A stretch of 64,000 nt of DNA from Amycolatopsis sp. FBCC-B4732. GTDB lineage: Bacteria; Actinomycetota; Actinomycetes; Mycobacteriales; Pseudonocardiaceae. The DNA lies in assembly GCF_023008405.1 (NCBI RefSeq), contig NZ_CP095376.1, positions 7,544,501 to 7,608,500 on the forward strand, given 5' to 3'. The position numbers were made by a program, and so were the translations under genes. Of this stretch, positions 53,687 to 62,280 are shown piece after piece. Position 1 is the first letter of the stretch, and every line of letters starts with the position of its first letter. Below the pieces are notes generated by a model, which saw only the letters and a list, made by a program, of their open reading frames with translations, ran no database searches and was not told the DNA's origin.

Positions 53687-54311
53687 ATGGCCTCCTCGAC
53701 CACCACCCTCGCAGCCCGCGATCGCGACGCGATCGACGTCGTCGCGTTCGACGCCATGGGTGTGCTCTACTCGTGCGCCGACGACGTCGCGGAGCTGCTC
53801 GTGCCGTACCTCCGCAGCCACGGCTGCGTGCTGGACCGGCCCGGGATCGCCCAGCTGTACCGGGAATGCAGCCTCGGCAAGATGTCCTCCGCGGACTTCT
53901 GGGCGACAGCCGGTGCGGCCGGGGCGTCGGACGAGGAGTACTGCCTGAACCACCGCCTCACCCAAGGCGCGGTCGCCCTGCTCGCCGAGCTCGAGGCCAC
54001 CGGCGTGCGGCTGGCGTGCCTGAGCAACGACGTGAGCGAGTGGTCGAAACTGCTGCGCGAGCGGTTCGGACTGGGCGAGTACGTCACCGATTGGTTCGTC
54101 AGCGGGGACATCGGTGTGCGCAAGCCCGACCCCGGAAGCGTTCGCCACGCTGTGCCGCCGGCTCGACGTGGTGCCCGAAAGAGTGCTGCTCATCGACGAC
54201 CGCGAAGAAAACGTCACCGCCGCTCGCGACGCCGGTTTCCAGGCGTTGCGCTTCGGCACGCCCCGTCTGTCCACAATGGACCAGTTGCGGAAGGAACTCA
54301 GACCGTGGTGA
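53687..54311 (+). pseudogene. frameshifted HAD-like hydrolase
   Basis: HAD-superfamily phosphatase split by a single extra C in the run CCCC at 54130-54133. The first frame runs from ATG 53687 through the nucleophile region VVAFDAMGVLYS, a helical cap (ECSLGKMSSADFW), CLSNDVSEW (motif II) and SGDIGVRKPDP (motif III Lys). Reading on in the +1-corrected frame gives EAFATLCRRLDVVPERVLLI, then DDREENVTAARDAGFQAL (motif IV), to a stop at 54309. Restored, the protein would have about 207 residues, normal for the family. It is either a recent pseudogene or a sequencing error. An earlier Met at 53651 is possible. Confidence 0.8.
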
Positions 54312-54912
54312 AACGCGCGCTCGGCTCGCCTCGAAGACGCCCGGCGGGCAACCGCCGATTGCACAGCACGAGCAACAGGTCCTGGGCCGCCCCGGTGAGC
54401 GGGGTACCGGTGCCGTACGACCAGTCGAGGTCGTCGGCGCGCAGGGCAACGCCGTCCAGGTCGGTCCCGAAGTACTTGACCTGCTTCGGCTTCATCGCAG
54501 CGAAGATCACCTCGAGGCGCTCCGGTGGAACACGCCGTTCGAGACCGAGGGCGGTCGTGATGTCCAGCCCGTGGATCACGTCGTGGCTCAAGGCGCCTTC
54601 CGCCCCACCGCCCGGCGGCCGCCAGAGGTGGTCGGCGTTGTCGCGCAGCGAGGCGACCAGCGCCTCGCGCGACAGTTCAGCGGCATCCCGGCGGGCAACG
54701 CGGTCAGCCATGGCGTGGAAGCGCCCGCCGGACTTCACCAGCTCACGCACGAACCGCCCGGTCGAGAACCGGAACGGCATGGTCATGTGCGCGACGACCT
54801 CGGGCACCCGCCAGCCGGCGCACAAGGTCGGCGTCACCCAGTCACCGGGCGAAAGCCCGTCCAGCACGACGGCCAGCTCCCGCCTCTCGGCGGCGATCAG
54901 CTCTTGGATCAT
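54298..54912 (-). CDS. DinB/maleylpyruvate-isomerase-like (TIGR03083) protein
   Basis: Protein of 204 residues with the four-helix start of the mycothiol-dependent isomerase/DinB group: IAAERRELAVVLDGLSPGDW, then PTLCAGWRVPEVVAHMTMP with the conserved Trp and the His often serving as metal ligand. A second His pair occurs in SHDVIHGLDI. Family members commonly use mycothiol, the actinobacterial thiol, but this substrate is unknown. I chose ATG at 54912 (GGAG nearby) over the longer frame to 54993. Its end overlaps the HAD pseudogene by 14 bases on the other strand. Confidence 0.82.
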   Translation of the reverse strand: MIQELIAAERRELAVVLDGLSPGDWVTPTLCAGWRVPEVVAHMTMPFRFSTGRFVRELVKSGGRFHAMADRVARRDAAELSREALVASLRDNADHLWRPPGGGAEGALSHDVIHGLDITTALGLERRVPPERLEVIFAAMKPKQVKYFGTDLDGVALRADDLDWSYGTGTPLTGAAQDLLLVLCNRRLPAGRLRGEPSARFTTV

Positions 54913-55300
54913 GGGGATCTCCTTCGCAGGTAGGACACCCCACCGACGAACGAAACCCGCCCGGACCGACAGCACCGACGCCCCGATCTCCACCGCGGTC
55001 CGCGATCGCTCCGGTCAGCCGGCAAAGCCGATCGGCCAGGCCCACCCGACACCGGCCCATCGGCGGACCACGCCCACCAGCCGCACTCGCCTGCAACCGG
55101 CGCCGGCGCATCAAGCGGCCGCCAGCCACACCGACCCGAACCCGACACCGGCCAGTCGAGCGACCACGAGCCGACCGGCCAAGCCAATCGACCACCCGAG
55201 CCCGACGCCAGCCAAACAAGCATCCGGCCAACCGATCGCGCCCATCGACCACACCCCCACACGGCCAGAACCGGGCCGGCGAGCGACCACCGACCAGCCC
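54913..55300. repeat. C-rich intergenic region with degenerate repeats
   Basis: This stretch holds no gene I can support. On the plus strand it is rich in C and A with little T. Related units recur near 55018 (CCGGCAAAGCCGATCGGCCA), 55174 (CCGGCCAAGCCAATCGACCA) and 55224 (CCGGCCAACCGATCG), each followed by a C-rich tail; CGAGCGACCAC also appears twice. One plus-strand frame stays open across it with Pro/Ala/Thr repeats, but it has no start or ribosome site and runs out of the pseudogene shadow. Confidence 0.55.
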
Positions 55301-55948
55301 TCAGAGCCGGTCGGCGACGCGATCCACCACCCACCCCGTCGCCGGGACCGCGGCCAGCGCGGCGCAGAACCCGCCGACCGCATCCGTCGGGTAGTGCGCC
55401 CCCAAGGCCACCTCGGCCCACCCCATCGCAACCCCGGCCACCAGAGCCAATCCGAGGACCAACGGCACCGCGGTCCCGCGCCCCAGCTCCAGCCGATCGG
55501 CCAGCAGCAGGCCGATGACCAGCGCGAGTGCCGTCGCCAGAGCCGTGTGCCCGCTCGGGTACGACAGGAACTCACCATGGATGGTGCGCCCGACGATCGG
55601 CTTCAAGGCCGTCGTCACGGCCACCGTGACCAGGACGCCCAGCACCGTCAGCACGGCCGTCCGCGCGCGGCGGGCCAGGAAGCACACCCCGGCGATCAGG
55701 GCGACCAGGATCACCGACCCGACTGGTTCGCCGCCGAAGTCGATGACCAGCGCGACGTACCGCCACGGTGGCTCGACCCCGTCGAGCGACGGCAGGACGG
55801 CGGCGTCGATCCCGGTCAGCCCGGAGTCGTGGAAGTGGAGGATGCCGAGCGCCACGAGCACCGCCGTCGCCAACGCTCCCGACATGGCCAGCGGGGTGCG
55901 CAGCACGAGCGGCAGGACCGCCGGTGCCGTCCGGACCAGCTGCTTCAC
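55301..55948 (-). CDS. PAP2-family membrane phosphatase
   Basis: Integral membrane phosphatase of 215 residues with six helices. The three PAP2 motifs are KPIVGRTIHG (motif 1, near residue 117), SYPSGHTAL (motif 2, with the catalytic His) and GAHYPTDAVGG (motif 3). In this location it may recycle undecaprenyl diphosphate released by the O-antigen ligase, or dephosphorylate another lipid. GTG at 55948 lies in a GTGA overlap with the glycosyltransferase gene. It is the last gene of the minus-arm operon. Confidence 0.9.
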   Translation of the reverse strand: MKQLVRTAPAVLPLVLRTPLAMSGALATAVLVALGILHFHDSGLTGIDAAVLPSLDGVEPPWRYVALVIDFGGEPVGSVILVALIAGVCFLARRARTAVLTVLGVLVTVAVTTALKPIVGRTIHGEFLSYPSGHTALATALALVIGLLLADRLELGRGTAVPLVLGLALVAGVAMGWAEVALGAHYPTDAVGGFCAALAAVPATGWVVDRVADRL

Positions 55949-57114
55949 GCCTCGATCGCCGCCTTGTACCCGGCGATCAACCGGTCCAGGCCGACCGCCG
56001 GGGTGAAGTCCTTCTCGTACCGGACGCGGGCCGCGTCTCCCATCTCGCCGTTGCGGTCGCCGACGACCTCGCGCAGCCGTTCCGCGAGCGACACCTCGTC
56101 GTTCGGCTGGTGCAGGAGGCCGGTGATGCCGTCCTCGACGAGCTCGGGGAACGCCCCGTGGGCGGCGGCGACGGTGGGCACGCCCGCCGCCATGGCCTCG
56201 ACCACCACGAGGCCGAACGCCTCCAGCCACGTCGACGGGGCGACCACCGCGACCGCGTCGGCCGTGAGCACGCGGCATTCGGCCTTGTTCTGGAGGCCCA
56301 CGTACGAGACGTCGGCACGTCCGGCCGCCCAGGCCGCGACCTCGTCCTGCATCGGGCCCGTGCCGGCGATGACCAGCGGAACGCCCAGGGCGCCGCCGAG
56401 GCGGTCCCAGGCCCGCATCAGCAGGCCGACCCCCTTCTCCTCGGTCACCCGGCCGAGGAACAGGACGTGCTTCCCGTCGCCGGTGCGGCGGACGCCGGGG
56501 TCGGTGACGAAGTTGTGCTTCACCGCCATCCGCTCGCCGGGCATCCCGGCCGACACGAGGAGGTCGCGTTGCGCCGCCGAAATGCAGAAGAACCGCGAAA
56601 CGCCCGTCCACCACCGGCGCCGGTTCGCGACCATGCTCGCCGCCATCGGGAGCGTGGCCGCGCTCGAACCGCGGTAGCAGCCGTGCTTCACCGCCGGCAA
56701 CGGTGAGCCGCCGACGCACTCGGTGCAGATGTGGCCGTCGCGGTGGAGCGTGCCGGGCGGGCAGACCATCGTGTAGTTGTGCAGCGTCGCGACCGCGGGC
56801 ACCACCGCGTCCGCGCAGGCGGCGACCACCGACGGTGACAGCAGCGGGAACGTGTTGTGGATGTGCACGACGTCCGGGCGCTTCGCGCGCAGGCGGGCGG
56901 CGAGTTCCTTCCGCACCGCCGGGTTCCACGGCACCATCAGCGGCACCGCGGCCTTGCGGGGCAGCGGCATCGCCGCGATGTCGTCGCTGCGGCGTTCGAA
57001 CAGCGACACCTCGTGGCCGCCCTCGGCGAGCAGCGAGACTTCGGCGTCGACGACGTTGTTCTCCCCGCTCGGCTGCTCGGACCGGTACCGGTTGTGCACC
57101 ACGAGCACCCTCAC
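55945..57114 (-). CDS. glycosyltransferase family 4
   Basis: GT-B fold transferase of 389 residues. The N-terminal half has VRVLVVHNRYRSEQPSGE and DVVHIHNTFPLLSPSVV, plus a Cys-bearing insert (ICTECVGGSPLPAVKHGCYRG) often seen in surface-glycan transferases. The C-terminal donor domain has LFLGRVTEEKGVGLLMRAW, PLVIAGTGPM and the E-x7-E motif in EAFGLVVVEAMAAGVPTV. It is coupled to the O-antigen ligase upstream (GTGA at 57114) and to the PAP2 gene downstream. Sugar and acceptor are unknown. Confidence 0.92.
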   Translation of the reverse strand: MRVLVVHNRYRSEQPSGENNVVDAEVSLLAEGGHEVSLFERRSDDIAAMPLPRKAAVPLMVPWNPAVRKELAARLRAKRPDVVHIHNTFPLLSPSVVAACADAVVPAVATLHNYTMVCPPGTLHRDGHICTECVGGSPLPAVKHGCYRGSSAATLPMAASMVANRRRWWTGVSRFFCISAAQRDLLVSAGMPGERMAVKHNFVTDPGVRRTGDGKHVLFLGRVTEEKGVGLLMRAWDRLGGALGVPLVIAGTGPMQDEVAAWAAGRADVSYVGLQNKAECRVLTADAVAVVAPSTWLEAFGLVVVEAMAAGVPTVAAAHGAFPELVEDGITGLLHQPNDEVSLAERLREVVGDRNGEMGDAARVRYEKDFTPAVGLDRLIAGYKAAIEA

Positions 57115-58367
57115 GCGCTTGCCCCCTTCGCCGGGATGAATGCTTGTTCGTCGGACTGCGGAACACCGCGGACCAGCAGTGACGCGGCCACGGCCAGGTG
57201 CAGCAGATACGGCGACGCGTCGCCGAGACCAGCTTCGGTGTAGGAGGCCGAAACGCAGTAGGTGATCAGGAAGATCGCGCACGCCCTCGCCAGCGACGGC
57301 GGCCGCAGCACCGCGACGACGATCAACGTGAGGAGGAACCCGGCGACCAGGGCGATTCCGACGAAGCCCTGCTCGTGGTAGATCGCGAGCCAGCTGTTGT
57401 CGATCGGGAGGCCGTCGTACGACTTGTCCGTCAGCCCGACGCCGAAGATGTACTCGGCCGTCGACCGCGGGGCCTCCAGCAGTGCGTCCCACACCTTCGC
57501 TCGGCCGGTGAGGCTGGAGAAGTTGTCCGCGCTCTGCCCGCGAAGGAACCACGTCTGGAGCGCGCCCGCGAGGACCACGCCGGCGACCCCGCCGACGCCG
57601 ACCGTCCACGCGAACACCTTCCGAGCGCGGGCGCTGGTCAGGAGCATCGACAGAAAGGCCACCGAGAGCCCGGCGACGAGGCCGAGCGTCGCGGTGCGGG
57701 TGTGCGTGAGCATCAGCAGGCCCACCACCGGCACCACGATGACCACCGCGCTGCGCCACGTCGTGCGGCGCCCGAACCAGAGGAGGAGCGTGAGCCCGGC
57801 GATGACCGCCGCGTACTGGCCGATCTGCGGCGGGGTGAGCGGCCAGATCGCGCCCGAGAGCCGGCCGCCGTAGATTTCCGGCATCGCGTTTCCCGGGGAG
57901 ATCACCAGGCCGATCGCCACGGACGCGAGCACGATGGCGTAGGTGCGGATGTGGTAGCGGACGAAGTTGAAGCTGCCGTCCCACCAGCGGGTCAGCAGCC
58001 AGAGCGTGGACACGAACACCGTCAGCCGGAAACACCGGAACAGCGCGCCCGCGCCCTCCTTCAGGTCGGCGCTGGCGAGGATGCTGGACACCAGCAGCAG
58101 CGTCAGCAGCAGCAAGTAGGCGCTCGAGCGGACCCGCAGGTGCTTGTTCAGCACCAGCGCGATCACGAAAGCCGTCATCAGCGAGCCCATCGTGACCAGC
58201 TGGCTGACCGACCGCGGCAGCGGGATGACCGTCTTCGCGCCGGTCGACCCGAGGGTGTTGAGGATCAGCAGCGCCCAGGCCAGCCCGGCCCACTTCGGGG
58301 TCGCGGACGCGGGTTCGGCCGCGGCCTCGCCGCGGATGCCGGCGATCGATGCGGTGTGCGCCGTCAT
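57111..58367 (-). CDS. O-antigen ligase/Wzy-like polymerase
   Basis: Multi-pass membrane protein of 418 residues with about eleven helices and one large external loop (roughly residues 265-320, LRGQSADNFSSLTGRAKVW). The Wzy_C pattern R-x-x-x-W-x-x-A is met by GRAKVWDALLEA, followed by GVGLTDKSYDGLPIDNSWLA and YHEQGFVGI, typical of WaaL/Wzy-type enzymes. It should polymerise or ligate lipid-linked glycan outside the membrane. ATG at 58367 is one base after the beta-helix stop (TGACATG). Confidence 0.88.
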   Translation of the reverse strand: MTAHTASIAGIRGEAAAEPASATPKWAGLAWALLILNTLGSTGAKTVIPLPRSVSQLVTMGSLMTAFVIALVLNKHLRVRSSAYLLLLTLLLVSSILASADLKEGAGALFRCFRLTVFVSTLWLLTRWWDGSFNFVRYHIRTYAIVLASVAIGLVISPGNAMPEIYGGRLSGAIWPLTPPQIGQYAAVIAGLTLLLWFGRRTTWRSAVVIVVPVVGLLMLTHTRTATLGLVAGLSVAFLSMLLTSARARKVFAWTVGVGGVAGVVLAGALQTWFLRGQSADNFSSLTGRAKVWDALLEAPRSTAEYIFGVGLTDKSYDGLPIDNSWLAIYHEQGFVGIALVAGFLLTLIVVAVLRPPSLARACAIFLITYCVSASYTEAGLGDASPYLLHLAVAASLLVRGVPQSDEQAFIPAKGASA

Positions 58368-58368
58368 G

Positions 58369-59895
58369 TCAGCCCCCGCCCTGTGCGCTGTACGTGCTCC
58401 CGGTGTCCTGCGAGTACGGCGAACCTTCCCACTCGCCGATCTCGAGGATGCGATCGGTGGTGTAGGCGATGAACGTCCACGGGCCCAGGTAGCTGTTGTC
58501 GTGCCAGCGGTTGTCCTGCCGGTAAGTGATCGCATCCTGGACCACGTCGCCCTTGTACGGCGACCACTCCGGGTAGGTGCCGAAGTTCGACAGCAGGCCC
58601 ATCCGGCCGCACGCGGCCTGGCAGCCGACGACCGCCGGGTCGAGGACGAACTTGTTGTCGTGGATGTCGACATGCTGGGTCTTCCAGCGGCAGTCGGCCA
58701 GCAGCGGGCCGGACGTGATCGCCGGGGCCGCGCACTGCTTCACGTTCGGCACCAGCCGGGTGCAGTCGCCGGAGGAGGTGTTGGCCGGGCTGTTGCAGTA
58801 GCGGTCGGCGTTCTCCCACAACGTGATCCCGGACCAGTTGTTCTCCAGGTAGTTGCGGGAGATCTCGATCTTCGCGGTGCGCGCCTTGATCCGCGGCTCG
58901 CCGCCGGATTCGGAGATGTAGATCGTCGGCGTCGGGAAGTTGTCGCCGCGGTCGGCGTACCGGCGGCCGTCGACCCAGTTGTTCTTGCGGATCGTGTTGT
59001 CGCGGATGACGGCGTTGTAGCTGATCTCGTAGATCAGTGCGGCACCGTCGTTATCCTCGATGAGGTTGCCCTCGATGAGGAAGTCGTTGTTGTTGGTGTC
59101 GGCCCAGAGCCCGGTGCCGTGGTTGTCGTGCACCCAGTTGCCGCGCACGTCGGCGCCGTTGACGTCCCAGAACTTGATCCCGCCGCTGCAGCCGCAGCCC
59201 TCGATCTTCGTCTCCCAGTCGCCGGTGTTGTTGCCGGCGATCTCGTTGCCCTCCACGACGAGCGCGGTGAGCGGGGTGCCGCCGGAGTAGGCGTTGATCC
59301 CGTACTGGCCGTTGCGGCGCAGGCAGTTGCCGCGCACCTGCTGGCGCGCACCCGCCATCAGGCCGGCGCCGTCGTTGTCCTGGATGGTCGAGTGCTCGAC
59401 CATCCAGCCGTCGCCGGAGTCGTGGTTGACCACGCCTTCGTCGTGCGGTGCGACGAAGCCCTGCACGGTCACGTAGGTGATCTTGACGTTCACCGCGTGG
59501 CCGGTGAAGGCGTACTGGTTGATCTTGCGGCCGTCGACGATCGCGCCCGGTGCGCCGATGTAGACGTCGCCGTCCTTCGGGGACACCTGGTCGTACTTGT
59601 CGTCGCCGAGGATGTGCTTGCCGGGCTTGAGCCAGAACGTCGTGCCCGGGCCGGCCGAACGGGTCTTCGCCGCGAGGTCGCCGGGCACCGCCGGGTCGAC
59701 GACGACCGCCCCCGCCGGCGCGGCCGTCGGACCGGCGGGCTCCTTGTCGCACACGGCCGCGACCGAACCGCTGGGCGCCGCGGTGGCCTGGGCCGGCCCC
59801 CCGTCGGTATCCGGTCCGCCCGAGCACGCCGCGACCGTGAGCAGGACGCCGAGCAGCGGAGCGGCACGGCGGAGTCGGAAGCGGCGGGCTGTCAC
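58369..59895 (-). CDS. lipoprotein right-handed beta-helix protein, minus-arm copy
   Basis: Paralogue of the plus-arm beta-helix protein, but lipid-anchored: the signal ends in the lipobox VAAC (LLGVLLTVAAC). Of 508 residues, the coils NHDSGDGWMVEHSTIQDN, GAGLMAGARQQVR, RNGQYGINAY and GCGCSGGIKFWDVNGADV match the paralogue closely, as do the Cys positions and the C-terminal WSPYKGDVVQDAITYRQDN. It may trim, epimerise or hold the polymer at the cell surface. GTG at 59895 was chosen as the only start just before the signal. It is ten bases after the heparinase-like gene. Confidence 0.88.
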   Translation of the reverse strand: MTARRFRLRRAAPLLGVLLTVAACSGGPDTDGGPAQATAAPSGSVAAVCDKEPAGPTAAPAGAVVVDPAVPGDLAAKTRSAGPGTTFWLKPGKHILGDDKYDQVSPKDGDVYIGAPGAIVDGRKINQYAFTGHAVNVKITYVTVQGFVAPHDEGVVNHDSGDGWMVEHSTIQDNDGAGLMAGARQQVRGNCLRRNGQYGINAYSGGTPLTALVVEGNEIAGNNTGDWETKIEGCGCSGGIKFWDVNGADVRGNWVHDNHGTGLWADTNNNDFLIEGNLIEDNDGAALIYEISYNAVIRDNTIRKNNWVDGRRYADRGDNFPTPTIYISESGGEPRIKARTAKIEISRNYLENNWSGITLWENADRYCNSPANTSSGDCTRLVPNVKQCAAPAITSGPLLADCRWKTQHVDIHDNKFVLDPAVVGCQAACGRMGLLSNFGTYPEWSPYKGDVVQDAITYRQDNRWHDNSYLGPWTFIAYTTDRILEIGEWEGSPYSQDTGSTYSAQGGG

Positions 59896-59905
59896 GGGCG
59901 GGGTC

Positions 59906-62053
59906 CTAACTGAAGTGGAGCAGGGTGGTGAGCTGTCCGGGCGTCCCGGATCCGATGAGGGTGGTCGAGGGTTCCTTCCGGCCGAAGCCCGCGGAGTACC
60001 AGCCGAGCGGCGGCTCGCTCTCACCGCGGTGCACGCTCCACGACAACTCGGGTGGCAACTCGAGCACCGCGGTCCGCACGCCCCCACCGGAACCGGCGAG
60101 CGCACCGGCCCCGGCGAGCGCACTGTCGCTGGCGAGCGAACCGGACACCCGGCCGACGACCGGATCGGCCGCGGCACCGAGCTGCTCGGCGGAGCCGACC
60201 TCGCTGTGGAAGGCGGATCGGGCATCCTGGGCCGCGTCCGGGACACCGGCCGCCCCACCGGACCGGCTCGCAGCGGCCTCGGCGGTCAGGGCCGACGCAT
60301 CCGGAGCAGGCCAGCGGAGGTGGGCCGTCGTTCCGTCGAGCATCACCGTCACCGCCGGGCCCAGGTGGAACGCCAAGCGTCCCGCCGCGCCCGCTTCGCC
60401 CAGGACCTCGTCGACGATCGTCAGCACTTCGCCGTCCAGCTCGACCGTGCGGCGGTGGACCGCCGGGGCGTAGCCATCGTGCGCGGCCGACCAGCGGGCG
60501 GGGCCGTCGGATGGGGTGCGGACGTCGAGGACCTTCGTCACCGCGTGGCGGGTCCACAGGAACGGGCCGCCCGAGACCGACTGGTCGCGACCTTCCAGTT
60601 CCAGGGTGTTGTGGCCGAGTGTCGAGCGGAAGTACGACCGCCACTGCGGTTCGCCGTGGTAGCAGAACGTGCCCGGGTCGGCGAGGATCTCGACGCCGTC
60701 GTGGCGGACCTCCACCGACAGCGCGTCCGCGTGGGCGTGGGCCGCGATCGACAGGAACCCGTGGGGGCCGCCGTCGCAGCGGGCCCACACGCGGCCCGAG
60801 CGCAAGATCGTCATGCCCGCGTCGCGCAGGTGGGCCGGCCGCTGACCGGGCCGGACGCCGGTCGCCCGCGGGGTGCGCGCGGCCAACGACGCCAGCAGGG
60901 GCGTGCGGACGTCGTCCCCCGGGAGCGGCGGCCACCAGCCCAGGCGGCCGAACAGGACCTCGCCGGTGGCCAGCAGCGACGCCCAGCGATCGGTCGAGAC
61001 GCCGTCGACGATCAGGCCGAAGCCGTCGTCGGCGTCGCCCTGCCGAGGGGGGTGCAGCTTGTTGTCCACAATGGACGCCAGGGCGTCGGTCATCCGGAGC
61101 AGGACGTCCCACGTCGAGTCCGGCACCGGCGTGCCCGCCGCGTCGGCCTCGAGCGCGGCCGCGAGGCCCAGCTCCAGGACCAGGCCGTGGTACTCCGAGG
61201 CGAGTTCGGCGTTCAGCCCGGACGGGAACGTGTTGCGGCCGAGCTGGACGTCCAGCGAACGCGTCGCCGATGTCCGCCAGCCCGCCGACTCCGGGAACCA
61301 GCCGAACGCGCACGCCGCGGCCAGCAGGCCCGCGTCCTCGGCGATCACGTGGTTGTTGGCCGAGGAGCCGTGGCTGCGCAGGGTCGCGAGCCAGTTCTGG
61401 TGGTGCCACAGCTGGAGCTGGAAGTCCGGGTTGTCCTCGAACAGCTCCGGCGCGCCCGCCCAGCCGTCGAGCAGGCGGCGCGTCCAGACCCACGACAGCA
61501 GCCGGATGCCGAGCTCGATGCCGCTCACCCAGTGCGGGCCCTGCAGCGGCGGGTTTTCCGCCCACCACGAACGCAGGTGGGCGGCGACGCGCGTGGCGTA
61601 AGCAGGCTTGCCGGTCAGCGCGTACGCCGCGGCCAGCACGGTCAGGTGCTGGTGGCGCGACGGTTCCCAGATCTGCTTGATGTCGCCGACCGCGTCTTCC
61701 GACCGGTACGGGACGTCGAAGGCGTACACGTCCGAGGGCGCGCGGCGGCCGGTCTTCGGGTCGAGGAACCAGTCCGGCGAGACCATGTCGGTGCGGACCA
61801 CGCCGAAGTACTCGGCGCGGCCCGCCATCAGCTCGTCGGCGGTGGCCAGCAGCCGCGAAACCGCCTCGGCGGACACCTTGCCCAGCACCCCGGCCGGCAG
61901 CCCGGCGGTGAACCGCGGGTGCGACGGCCAGTCCGGCGCCACCGGCAAGGCGGACCGCCACTGCCGCTGGACGACGGCATGCCGAGCACGCCCGACGACC
62001 TCGGCCGGCCCCATGCGGGACAGCCGGCGCAGGTACCAGCCGGGCCCCATCAT
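59906..62053 (-). CDS. heparinase II/III-like polysaccharide lyase
   Basis: Large protein of 715 residues with the alginate-lyase/heparinase II/III layout: an alpha/alpha barrel (residues about 50-370) and a C-terminal beta-sandwich. The catalytic Asn-His region is SSANNHVIAEDAG. The Tyr and further His are in HAHADALSVEVRHDG and ADPGTFCYHGEPQWRSYFRSTLGHNTL. No signal peptide is visible, as in many surface-glycan cluster members. The C-terminal Ala/Ser-rich insert near 600-650 is unusual. ATG at 62053 overlaps the stop of the small ORF upstream in ATGA. Confidence 0.9.
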   Translation of the reverse strand: MMGPGWYLRRLSRMGPAEVVGRARHAVVQRQWRSALPVAPDWPSHPRFTAGLPAGVLGKVSAEAVSRLLATADELMAGRAEYFGVVRTDMVSPDWFLDPKTGRRAPSDVYAFDVPYRSEDAVGDIKQIWEPSRHQHLTVLAAAYALTGKPAYATRVAAHLRSWWAENPPLQGPHWVSGIELGIRLLSWVWTRRLLDGWAGAPELFEDNPDFQLQLWHHQNWLATLRSHGSSANNHVIAEDAGLLAAACAFGWFPESAGWRTSATRSLDVQLGRNTFPSGLNAELASEYHGLVLELGLAAALEADAAGTPVPDSTWDVLLRMTDALASIVDNKLHPPRQGDADDGFGLIVDGVSTDRWASLLATGEVLFGRLGWWPPLPGDDVRTPLLASLAARTPRATGVRPGQRPAHLRDAGMTILRSGRVWARCDGGPHGFLSIAAHAHADALSVEVRHDGVEILADPGTFCYHGEPQWRSYFRSTLGHNTLELEGRDQSVSGGPFLWTRHAVTKVLDVRTPSDGPARWSAAHDGYAPAVHRRTVELDGEVLTIVDEVLGEAGAAGRLAFHLGPAVTVMLDGTTAHLRWPAPDASALTAEAAASRSGGAAGVPDAAQDARSAFHSEVGSAEQLGAAADPVVGRVSGSLASDSALAGAGALAGSGGGVRTAVLELPPELSWSVHRGESEPPLGWYSAGFGRKEPSTTLIGSGTPGQLTTLLHFS

Positions 62054-62280
62054 CGCGGGCCCCCAGCCGCCCGCGGTCGCACCGGCACCGCGCCCGCCAA
62101 GACCTGCACGCCTGCCGCCCGCGGACGCGCCGGTGCCACCGCCGCCGACGACTGAGCGCCGGCCATCCGCGGCCGCACCGGCACCGCGCGCGCCAGGGCC
62201 TGTACGCCGGCCGCCCGCGGCGGGATCGTCAGGGCCAAGAAACAGCCGGGCCGCGGCCGGAGCGGTGCCGTTGTCGTCAT
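62050..62280 (-). CDS. small ORF built from a 16-residue repeat
   Basis: A 76-residue open frame fits exactly between its neighbours. Its ATG at 62280 overlaps the stop of the two-domain dehydrogenase in ATGA, and its TGA overlaps the heparinase start in ATGA. After MTTTAPLRPRPGCFLALTIP it consists of three 16-residue units (RAAGVQALARAVPVRP, RMAGAQSSAAVAPARP, RAAGVQVLAGAVPVRP) and a partial fourth. It is Pro/Arg/Ala-rich, probably disordered, and unlike any family I know. The two-sided coupling favours translation; the repeat alone could be noncoding expansion. Confidence 0.5.
   Translation of the reverse strand: MTTTAPLRPRPGCFLALTIPPRAAGVQALARAVPVRPRMAGAQSSAAVAPARPRAAGVQVLAGAVPVRPRAAGGPR
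62056..62217. repeat. 48-bp tandem repeat, 3.3 copies
   Basis: Units lie at 62074-62121, 62122-62169 and 62170-62217, with a partial copy to 62056. The first and third units differ at six of 48 bases (about 87% identity); the middle one is more diverged. The unit length is a multiple of three, so the reading frame of the overlapping small ORF survives copy-number change. Confidence 0.85.

Noticed and set aside
53585..56677. A 1030-codon plus-strand fusion protein starting in the HAD gene
   Set aside because: It results from the HAD frameshift running into antisense of the isomerase-like, PAP2 and glycosyltransferase genes.
62050..62280. Direct repeats here as a CRISPR array or mobile-element end
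   Set aside because: The repeats are contiguous without unique spacers, and there is no transposase or terminal inverted repeat nearby.
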